Part shown: positions 18,701 through 25,417 of the stretch, one piece after another
Numbering within the stretch: the stretch's first letter is position 1
Layout of the letters: each line of letters starts with the position of its first letter
DNA from: a virus
IMG/VR virus record: IMGVR_UViG_3300020436_000066
Span: 1 to 27,777 of that record
Strand: one strand, 5' to 3'
DNA: 27,777 bases
The notes under the pieces: generated by a model
Seen by the model: the letters and a program-made list of their open reading frames with translations, nothing else
What the model was told of the DNA's origin: nothing
Databases searched by the model: none
Position numbers and translations under genes: made by a program

Positions 18701-21700
18701 ATACCCTCTATAAAAACTTCATCACCTATCGCAAATGGTTCTATGTTATATCCATTCAAAGGAGTAGAGATAATACATGTAAATGCAGATCCAACATTAG
18801 CGTTAAATTGAACTTTTTCTATCGATACACCATTTGTGTTATTTGTTGATATTATCTTTACACCATCATCTGGTAATCCATTTGGTTTTTCATTTATCGA
18901 CACTTGTGATATAGTATTTTGATTCATTACAGGTTCTAAAGAACCACTATTAATTTCAAAACCTGATGTTGAATCTACGATAATAAGTCTAGGTTCACCA
19001 GTATAATTTTCACCTCCTGAAGTTACAGTTACAATCCCAATTGTGTTTCCATTTGAAGTTCTTATAAGTGGAGATACTGGAGCATCAGGAATTAAAGTTT
19101 TATCTGTGGAGTATTCAAAAGTACTATTTAAAATTCTTATTTGTTTAATATTTCCAATAGAATTAGATAATAAATCCAGAGTTGCATCTGAGGCAATGGT
19201 AGATGATGATCCAACTAACTTAGGTAGTTTTTTATATGATGTTCCACCAGATACTAACTGAACGTCTCCTATGGCATCCTGTGTTGATTTAGAAGTTGTT
19301 TTATAAGTTATACCTTTTATAAAGGTTCCTGTGTTTGTTAATAATGAACTGTTGCTGTCATATGATAGTCTTTCAGGTTCTTTGTCTAAAAATACATCAA
19401 ATGTAGTTGAACCTATCGATGAAACAATATAATCTCCATTATAATTACTATCTGAATAATTTATTTGGTTATGATTTACAACCCCAGTATCAACAGTGCT
19501 TATAAACCCAGATTTTTCTAAATTATAGTATAGTTTTGAGGGTGTGAAATCTGGATAGATTCCTGAATATATGGTTCTATTATTTGGTGAAGTATATTTT
19601 AACTGTGCGTCATTTGTAGATAAATATTCATTTTTAAAATCACTATCATAATAAATTTTAAAATCAAATCCATTTAGAGATGAATCTGATAAATCAAAAT
19701 CAAGAGTATTACTATTAATTACATTTATTTCTGGATTTACTTTTGAAATAGTTTGTGTTGATCCTCCAGTTGATCCTAATCCAACCACTAACGGTGGTTT
19801 GCTTTGAGAATCATTATAAGTTTCTGTTAATTTAAAATTATTATCGTCAACTTTAAAAACATAGTATTCTTTTTCCAACAATCCTTCAGGTAGAGTATCA
19901 GAATTATATTTAATTTTATCACCTGTTTTTAAATTATGAGATTGAATTGAGAATGTATTTGTTGTGGTGTTTATTCCTGTAGAATTAAATCCTATCTGAT
20001 CAAATAGTAAATATCCAGTTTCTAAGTCACGTTTTACAATTACTTTATTTAAAGTTCCAATTCCAACTGTTAGATTTGGTTTGACACTCAAAGTAACTTC
20101 ATCATTTTCTAGTAAAGTGTGTGAAGTGTTTAAAGTAACTCTGGTATTAAACTTTTTGACATCTCCAGTAATTTGATTAAATTCACTTTGGAATAGGTAT
20201 TCATCATTATCATTACCCCCACTAATAGATCTAAAAAATAAACGATCAAATGATGGTGATAAACCTGTTTTTAAACCAATTAAATCTTTACTAGTGTTAA
20301 CAACATATAAATCTGATGTAGGTAGATTAAATGGGAATGATGTAGGTGTTGTAGATACTGAAATTTGTGCTGCACCACCTGGTATTGTTAAATTTATTTT
20401 TTGATTATTATAAAATGGGTGATTTTCAAGTAATATATTTTGAGTCAATATATTTCGATTAACAGTTTTGTCTAAAAATACAAATGAAGTCTCATGATTT
20501 AATCCTGGTGTTGTGCCAACTCCGACAGATTCTTTTGGATTAAAGAAAACTTTATGATTTTTTGATGATTTAAAAAATGGTAGTTTTTTTTGTATTGTGA
20601 ACGTATTAGGTAAAAAACTGATGATTGATGTAGCTGTATGTGAAGTGCCTGTCATCGATCTTTTTATTCTTAACACATTATTATCAAAAACATTCAAAAT
20701 CGTCATGGTTTCTACACCAACTCTTATACTTCCACCAATCGATATATTTTCAGGAATACTTGACACCATTATTTCTGTTGTTAAACCCACAGTCGCTGTG
20801 CCATTAATAGTTGATATACTCCTTGATGTAAAAGAGGATACCCCAATGACATTAAAACTATCAATATTAAATAAGTTTGTTGATAAACCTGATATTACGA
20901 CTGAATCTTTATCATTTAATAGATGAGGTATACCAGTATCAATAATTATTTCATCTTGATTCCATGTTAAAATTGCATTATCAGTTTGACTAACACTTGT
21001 ATCAAGTTTAACTATATCTTTACCTTTCAATTTTGACACTCTTACAGATAATCCATCACCCTCTGTATCAGTATTATCAAAAAATAAATTATCATCAACT
21101 TTATAATTTTTACCAGAATTGATAATTTCTACTTTTTCTACTTGTCCTGTTGAGACAGACTCTACAATACTTTTTTGTTGTGTAATTTCATTTGTTTCAA
21201 CTAAAAAATCATTATCTGCAAAAGTTTCAGATACTTTGTATGGGAATGTATTTCTTCTAAAACCAGATTTATTTAAATCGAAAGATTGATTAAAATCTGT
21301 AAAGTTTTCTTCAATGGTTTTTGATCTAAATTTATCACCAATAAAATAAGGAAATTCTGGATTACCATCTTTATCAACGATGGCATGATATGCATAAACA
21401 CCATCAGGAAAATCAAAATTGGATTCAAATCTACCGTTAAACTCATCTAAATCTCCACTATCATCAAACTTAAAATCTTCAACAAAGAATTGACTAGAAA
21501 ACCCTACTGGTCTATCAATATAATTTAAATCCACAACATAACTTGATTTTAATCTTTCAATATCACCTGTTGTAGCATTCAATGCATCAACTGGATTTTT
21601 AAATCCAAAAGGACCATAAATGGGATTACCATCATAAGCCCAACCTATTATTTTTGATTTTTCTGCTCCTCCGTCATCAAATGTTTCAGTGCTATAACCA

Positions 21701-24700
21701 CATATAGAATATTTTAATTTACCTTCACCTTTTGAAATTAAATTTTTAACATTACCGAAATTTTTATTAAGAGTTAAAGATCTTACAGATGTATCAAAGA
21801 TAAAATCGGATCCAGTGGGTTTGATAGTAATTGTCGCATCAGTTGAGTATCCTAAACCTGGATTAACAACTATTACATCGGTAATTCTTTGGTTTGTGAT
21901 AATTGGTCTTACAACTGCTCCAGAACCGTTAGTATCATTGACAATTAATTCTGGAGTTGAAAAATATTCTTGTCCACCGTAATCAACACTAACTGAATCT
22001 ATCTGACTATTAAGCACATTGACTTTCAGTGCTGCATCTTTACCATTCTTTATTGATATACTAGGTTTTTTATGATAATTTAAAATAGTTGAACCATAAC
22101 CAGTTCCATTTTCATATAGATATAAATTTGTTATTTTTCCTTTGACAACAGGAGTCAATTCAACTGTCTGAAGTGAACTTGGATCTAACCCAACACTGTT
22201 AAAATCTATAAAACATTTTATTTCTGGATAACTAAATTGTTGGAATCCAGTTCCTGTAGATGAAATGTCAACAAAATTTTCTCTTGTAAAATTATCCGTA
22301 ATCGTGGCACCTATACCAGCGTCACATAATTTAAATAAGTTTTTGTCTATTTTTTTAACAAAATAATCTGTGGTGGTGCTCAATCCTGATATTAATTGAG
22401 GTTGTGTAGTTCCCAGTCCCACAACACTAGAATATTGAACAATATCACCTGTCTCAAATCCATGATCATTAAATTTTATACTATTAAAATTAGTTACAAT
22501 ACCGGTTGGTTTTACTAGTAATTTTTTATTTCTATAATTTTTACCAGAATTTATTACTTTTATCTCTGATAAATTATTTTTTGACTTACTTACTCTAAAA
22601 TTTTGAACACCAGATCCACCAGAGGTTAAATTAATTGGGTTTGTAGAAGTGCTTTGATCATCTGCATTATTATATAATCTTATTGTTTTGTTATTAAGAA
22701 CTGATGCAAAATATGCTGCACCATTAAATAAAGTTGTGGTGGCAGTTGATACTGGATTTTTACTTTGAGTATCATATATTATTTCCTCTCCATCAACAAA
22801 TCCATGCTCCTTTAAAAATGTTATTGTATTAAGTGTTGTATTAATTCCCCCTCCAATAAGTGTGTTTCGTGAATCAAAGATAACACTTCTAAATCTTTTT
22901 ACAATAATTGGTTCTAAAATACAACCTTTACCGTTACCTCCAGTTACTCCTATTGAAACAACTTCATTTATATCAAATTCTTGAGGATCAACTAAAACAT
23001 TTTTAACAGATCCATCGATTACAGGTTGAATAAGTGCAGTTGTTCCTATTCCTGTTGATACTACAAAACTAGGTTCATTAACAACATCAAAATCATCTCC
23101 ACTACTTAAAACAGATACTGAATCCAAAGGTCCATAGTATATTTTATCAGTTGATTTGTAATTTGATATTTCAACACCATTTACTAACATGCCAATTGCA
23201 CCTGGATTTGTTTTTTCATCTAATCCAGTAGTATAATCCCTTCTTAAAGGAAACTTTTTCAATAGTTTTTGAGGTGTTATTAATTTTTCTTTATGATCAA
23301 TTAATGTAAAAGTATGAGTTGAAATTCCTGTTGGTGCTGTAAAAGATAAGGATGAATCACTTGGTATGCTACTTCTAGAATTGTATAATTTAATTTTTTT
23401 TAAATTACCATCAATATTATTCTTTATAAAATAAGAACCTGTCTCAAGTCCAACTAAAGGTTCACCACTCGGTTGATAGAATACCTCTGTGCCTGTTAAA
23501 TAACTAACATTATCATCAAATGTTATTGTAGTAAATTCTTCTACATTATTTTTATCACCTAATTGACCCTCAGTATTCAATCCAATTCTTAAAGTTTTTT
23601 CATTTATTGGAACATCAATTAATTCTGTAAAAGGAAATTTTTCTGTAATTAAAGTCTCATTGTAAGATGGTAAAGAATTTGAAGCGACATAGGCAAAATC
23701 ATTATTTTGATCAATATATAAATTTTGAATATCTGATGTTATTTTATTATTACCAAATGATATTTGTGCTGAATTATTTGATGTGAATGCTTTATTAACT
23801 TTTCTTCTTATTTTATATCTCTCACCAGATACTCTTGTAAAATTAAATCTTTCTAAAGTAATAGTATCATCATTAACTTTACTAATATATGGAGTATCAT
23901 TATCACCTAAAGGATACACAACTTCGTTTGTCCCTGATTTGAGTAATTCAACTCTATCACCCTGTTTCAAACTTGATTTATCAATTTCAGTAAACAGAGT
24001 CAAAGTTGAGTTGCTACCAAATTCTTCTATTTCATATGTAGAACTAGTGTTGTAAACCCAAGAGTTTGCAAATACCTGTTTGTAATTTGTTTCAAGAGTA
24101 GTATCATTAATAACGTATGGATATCTACCAGAGGTGGGATTTAATATCTTATCACCCACATTTTTTACAAATATTTCATCACCTTCTTCAACATCAAATG
24201 ATGCAATGCTTTCATATTCTTTTAAAACACCTGTAAACCTTAGTTCAACTTTTTTTTCTAAATCTCCGTTTTCATAACTATAATAATTTTCACTTGATCT
24301 AATATTGTCAGTTGGTGAAATTGTTGGTACATTTTCACAATCTAAAAATTGATTTATTGTTTTACTACCATAAGAAAATGTGTTTGATCCTGAAACTAAT
24401 ATTCCTGATGTTGCAAAACCAACGGTTGAATCTACTGTAACAACAGATGAATCTTTTGATACTGTCTCAAGGCATTTTGTATTAGGAATTATGGTAAAAT
24501 CATCAGATATTTCAGATTCATTATTAAATCCAACAAACAGTTCAAATTTGAAGTAATTTATTCCATTTCTACTAAATGGTTCAACTTGAGAAATTGATGT
24601 ATTAATATCTGTGTCTAAATCACTTTTAAATAAAGACTGCCCTATAAGTAAAAGTGGATTTCCAGAAATAACTTCAGCAATAGCAACATCTCTTCTAATA

Positions 24701-25416
24701 TATTTTGCTGAAGATGGTTTTATAAGAAAATTTTCTAAGTTTATAACTTTGACAGCTACATCAAATAATGCTCTGAATAATATTCTAAAAGATTCATCTG
24801 TTCCTTTTGATCTGTATAATGATTTAGAATTCTTTAAAAAGTTACCAACATTTAAGTCAGTTGTAAAATTTGTTTTTTCGAGTCCTGGTGTTATTGTTGA
24901 TTTGATTTTTTCATAAAATTCTTTTAAAAATAAAACTGATAAATTTTCAACAGTAGTTGATGATTGATGTTCGGATGCAATGGATGTTGAGAAAACCAAA
25001 TTCTCTTGCTCAAGATCTGCGTGATAACTTGTAATGCCACTAAACCCACGTTCACAACCAGTAAATGTATTTGTGGTAATTCCAGTGTAAGTTATTATCT
25101 CATCATTAATCTTTAATAAACCATATTGATTTGGAAATCCTTTTGTGCTATTAACAGAAATTGTTTTATCACCAATGGTAGTGATACCAGTTAAAGTTGT
25201 AGAATTTTGAATTACATTCGGAGTTAAATGATCAAGATTTAAATATTGATCTAAATTATCAACAAGATCTATTGGTGCACTCTGATGTTCTTGAGAAATA
25301 TAATATTGATTTAAAAAATCAAGGGTCTTCGGACTCTCATCCAAAATAAATTGTGGAAGTTGATTCGATAAAATATCCTGTATTTTTACTCTTGTATTAA
25401 TACCAGTGCCGATCAT
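12733..25416 (-). CDS. Giant multidomain baseplate wedge-associated protein at the gp7 position (4227 aa)
   Basis: A 4227-residue open frame, 46% of the window, between gp6 and gp8, where T4 has gene 7 (1032 residues). The N-terminus (about 1-330) is the conserved part of a marine T4-like family: IGTGINTRVKIQDILSNQLP, ISQEHQSAPIDLVDNLDQYL, then LFLKEFYEKIK, YRSKGTDESFRILFRALF (about 200-220) and LIKPSSAKYIRRD. A wedge-initiator role is inferred from position and this domain. The rest is a chain of small beta modules: about nine 'HGF.TGD' units, about twelve GxGY units, three 'DE(I/M)...RG' units, a YHYH-like domain (about 1235-1365), a 'YSVKSEIPWTKF..PVN..LHTSGLKNFSD' element (about 2430-2470), a 'HPYPRPTDPAG' module (about 3516-3584) and a 'FRNGVLQEP..NY' module (about 3764-3810). 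It starts one base after the gp6 stop (TAATATG). There is no frameshift or internal stop. Confidence 0.88.
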   Translation of the reverse strand: MIGTGINTRVKIQDILSNQLPQFILDESPKTLDFLNQYYISQEHQSAPIDLVDNLDQYLNLDHLTPNVIQNSTTLTGITTIGDKTISVNSTKGFPNQYGLLKINDEIITYTGITTNTFTGCERGFSGITSYHADLEQENLVFSTSIASEHQSSTTVENLSVLFLKEFYEKIKSTITPGLEKTNFTTDLNVGNFLKNSKSLYRSKGTDESFRILFRALFDVAVKVINLENFLIKPSSAKYIRRDVAIAEVISGNPLLLIGQSLFKSDLDTDINTSISQVEPFSRNGINYFKFELFVGFNNESEISDDFTIIPNTKCLETVSKDSSVVTVDSTVGFATSGILVSGSNTFSYGSKTINQFLDCENVPTISPTDNIRSSENYYSYENGDLEKKVELRFTGVLKEYESIASFDVEEGDEIFVKNVGDKILNPTSGRYPYVINDTTLETNYKQVFANSWVYNTSSTYEIEEFGSNSTLTLFTEIDKSSLKQGDRVELLKSGTNEVVYPLGDNDTPYISKVNDDTITLERFNFTRVSGERYKIRRKVNKAFTSNNSAQISFGNNKITSDIQNLYIDQNNDFAYVASNSLPSYNETLITEKFPFTELIDVPINEKTLRIGLNTEGQLGDKNNVEEFTTITFDDNVSYLTGTEVFYQPSGEPLVGLETGSYFIKNNIDGNLKKIKLYNSRSSIPSDSSLSFTAPTGISTHTFTLIDHKEKLITPQKLLKKFPLRRDYTTGLDEKTNPGAIGMLVNGVEISNYKSTDKIYYGPLDSVSVLSSGDDFDVVNEPSFVVSTGIGTTALIQPVIDGSVKNVLVDPQEFDINEVVSIGVTGGNGKGCILEPIIVKRFRSVIFDSRNTLIGGGINTTLNTITFLKEHGFVDGEEIIYDTQSKNPVSTATTTLFNGAAYFASVLNNKTIRLYNNADDQSTSTNPINLTSGGSGVQNFRVSKSKNNLSEIKVINSGKNYRNKKLLVKPTGIVTNFNSIKFNDHGFETGDIVQYSSVVGLGTTQPQLISGLSTTTDYFVKKIDKNLFKLCDAGIGATITDNFTRENFVDISSTGTGFQQFSYPEIKCFIDFNSVGLDPSSLQTVELTPVVKGKITNLYLYENGTGYGSTILNYHKKPSISIKNGKDAALKVNVLNSQIDSVSVDYGGQEYFSTPELIVNDTNGSGAVVRPIITNQRITDVIVVNPGLGYSTDATITIKPTGSDFIFDTSVRSLTLNKNFGNVKNLISKGEGKLKYSICGYSTETFDDGGAEKSKIIGWAYDGNPIYGPFGFKNPVDALNATTGDIERLKSSYVVDLNYIDRPVGFSSQFFVEDFKFDDSGDLDEFNGRFESNFDFPDGVYAYHAIVDKDGNPEFPYFIGDKFRSKTIEENFTDFNQSFDLNKSGFRRNTFPYKVSETFADNDFLVETNEITQQKSIVESVSTGQVEKVEIINSGKNYKVDDNLFFDNTDTEGDGLSVRVSKLKGKDIVKLDTSVSQTDNAILTWNQDEIIIDTGIPHLLNDKDSVVISGLSTNLFNIDSFNVIGVSSFTSRSISTINGTATVGLTTEIMVSSIPENISIGGSIRVGVETMTILNVFDNNVLRIKRSMTGTSHTATSIISFLPNTFTIQKKLPFFKSSKNHKVFFNPKESVGVGTTPGLNHETSFVFLDKTVNRNILTQNILLENHPFYNNQKINLTIPGGAAQISVSTTPTSFPFNLPTSDLYVVNTSKDLIGLKTGLSPSFDRLFFRSISGGNDNDEYLFQSEFNQITGDVKKFNTRVTLNTSHTLLENDEVTLSVKPNLTVGIGTLNKVIVKRDLETGYLLFDQIGFNSTGINTTTNTFSIQSHNLKTGDKIKYNSDTLPEGLLEKEYYVFKVDDNNFKLTETYNDSQSKPPLVVGLGSTGGSTQTISKVNPEINVINSNTLDFDLSDSSLNGFDFKIYYDSDFKNEYLSTNDAQLKYTSPNNRTIYSGIYPDFTPSKLYYNLEKSGFISTVDTGVVNHNQINYSDSNYNGDYIVSSIGSTTFDVFLDKEPERLSYDSNSSLLTNTGTFIKGITYKTTSKSTQDAIGDVQLVSGGTSYKKLPKLVGSSSTIASDATLDLLSNSIGNIKQIRILNSTFEYSTDKTLIPDAPVSPLIRTSNGNTIGIVTVTSGGENYTGEPRLIIVDSTSGFEINSGSLEPVMNQNTISQVSINEKPNGLPDDGVKIISTNNTNGVSIEKVQFNANVGSAFTCIISTPLNGYNIEPFAIGDEVFIEGIEKYIAVDEDGEELPFDGTGHNSSDYRYSFLRVSEYNKTTNPRKVIVSVSGISTTGIDSLGNSLGFSTYVGIAITNQNNFATIINKSRYPVFDFNIVKSEFTQGERLRVNGKIRDLFISKYNDNFIKVTGSFDLKINDVIIGLDSNAKAEIREISKSKGIFKVGFSSRKNIGWDDEIGKLSIDNQVTPNNDYFQNLSYSVKSEIPWTKFETPVNEMLHTSGLKNFSDTELSSSSSVGIGSSASTVITINLIDQKRVDRIKNIDLSRDKDPTTLSSKFLEFKNIRLSDFVRCDTNNVLTIDDISKDFSSQDGDPDTFLNVFDVDKEKTFTNLLVRINSIDKEQLELQEIIILKSFETNGSTQSKSNVLITKSKLNNFGTNEITINDETIGDFSIDINDAGENILRFNPKDKFDTDYDFKIIKNNFTSATNSTNRLIGIGTLGLGVIKLMSSDTVSEPGITTSIISLPSDEYESYFVNTQIINSATGEIEFVESYLTHDNVNSYYSEYYVDSNSTNSRIGSFTGDLSNGNLTLSFYNNTQASEPILIKSKIIGIGTTGSGNGEHRFLSNDQIGGQERSISYQGITTTGIGTTSIIDLDKNLFNTFKSVVEVSIGSSKALHQVYSIHDGTQIFTQPAQFLSVGSISLFDDNVGLGTFGGVYDSNNIKINFYPDDLTGICTVKTFNQCFYTLNDTENIANDLNYGTIEESIDLKSFNAINGVRINRTNFDLKSNNIPIFSKTFNPSNDLNPSTGEFTINEHFFRNNEELFYKPASTVVGVGTSSLVYKNTSAGINTVLTDSSSLFCIKTGENTFQISTTRAGTAVTFTSLGEGNAHKFTMSKRNEKSIITVDGLIQDPISLKNLSHTLLNNGGNIGASSSIFAISGISSVLVEDIIKIDDELMKINNVGVGTSSAGPISPGIGTFPLVQVDRGVLGSDASSHSESTTINFFKGSFNIEESTIHFTNPPIGNPQGSDTISNLPFPRSTFAGRVYFRNNYDTNIVFDDISDRFTGINSSFPLTVGGANTVGVGTTGNGLMLINGIYQNPTTFNNPSGNYNIFEDSNAGVTTIAFTGLKVDNELVISDEDVNQNQLPRGGVIVSLGSTPGLGFAPLVGAKIRPVLDNGQISNIVGVATTGSSLGIITAFYNNNTGILTIKTQTDPDWVFGEQSQDEVQLNNLPFSGGLSIGGTFSVVSVGATNVFGVNIGIRETTHEYQGGGEVLPWYGDLTFGSGYHGIGGIGVTVVDLGYEHRFISANNGAINRSSDNAQLTPTKALYNPVSGVVTFTVADHGLSTSDNITLDEYSLIFRCSKDNFFTDHPYPRPTDPAGGSASLSVTKVNDDVFSVNVGTNVGSGANITAVAGLGGTAIFNIAAQGSNYKDPKIFVSSPSYSGLGITGLSRLGIGETYDTGKNITIDLNVGPVSTNVGIGSTLFEVKNFKVNGNGNGFKFGDKFTVVGLVTDINLDSAITNFELEVVRVFNDRFTFYQFGEFDFIDSIRPLQNGQRVRFPIKYDGEQLSIEEGQNFTGDISNILIIFRNGVLQEPNKNYIFEGGTSLSFTTPPENDDDIQIFFYRGTIGEDSLQVDAETAPIEKGDSVQIVKNPGIPNSVSQDSRVIFDIKDSDEVETNIYFNQGINEVDFKPFDLLKQKRDLAVNDEKLPKTRQLIETLVFPTAKVIGNVTDSSSDIFVDDASLFNYEDESSPNFELNLISGVTNPVAAAFTAVVSGLGTIQSLDIVNAGSGYTESSIQLSIGIPTTGIPLNHVGIATTATATATITNGSVSSFDITNPGLGYTNTNPPKVLAPKSPVVDEIITGTNIIFENVSGIITGIGTTVFNSSLAIKFTGINTEGLGPIAIGDPLFVYDTTVGNGITSTDGADTNIVGIGTTFVDNVYVVAGLTTIGVVGGANTITGIITCTIDSNSTVFPTINTAGIPIGKFSLGKISSLTRSLNPISIGVTGLTVDVGLSTFPIIIRRSGNDTLRKTGALETNLI
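21322..21714 (-). other. YHYH-like domain within the giant protein
   Basis: Codons about 1235-1365. Key elements are KIIGWAYDGNPIYGPFGF (W1259, D1262, G1263), RLKSSYVVDL, DEFNGRFE, GVYAYHAIVDKDGNPEFPYF (H1344) and IGDKF. The 'DG.PIYGP.G' and 'Y.YH....G...FPY.IG' blocks are the signature of YHYH-domain proteins. The classic YHYH tetrad is reduced to YAYH here, so any metal-binding or catalytic function is doubtful and a structural role is more likely. Confidence 0.7.
22225..22820 (-). repeat. Pair of E1-FCCH-like 'HGF.xGD' modules in the giant protein
   Basis: Codons about 866-1064 hold the clearest two copies of a 70-85 residue module. Copy 1 has EHGFVDGEEIIYDTQS, NGAAYFASVLNNKTIRLYNN and GVQNFRV. 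Copy 2 has DHGFETGDIVQYSS, TTDYFVKKIDKNLFKLCD and GFQQFSY. The shared pattern is 'HGF..G(D/E).(I/V).Y......Y(F/V)......(F/I).L......(G).(Q).F'. About seven more, weaker copies lie elsewhere in the protein. Confidence 0.65.
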
Positions 25417-25417
25417 A

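Noticed and set aside
20597-20926. Plus-strand open frame of 109 codons opposite the giant gene
   Set aside because: Antisense to a clearly coding beta-module region (the 'VETMTIL...RSMTGTSH' unit). AT-rich sequence readily yields such frames.
21322-21714. Assigning an enzymatic role to the YHYH-like domain
   Set aside because: The classic histidine pair is incomplete (YAYH) and the family has no established reaction that I can rely on.
12733-25416. Possibility that the 4227-residue frame is an assembly fusion of two or more genes
   Set aside because: The frame is uninterrupted, module types are shared along its whole length, and no internal ribosome-binding site plus ATG with a clean domain boundary stood out. 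Large proteins at this locus are plausible in marine T4-like phages.
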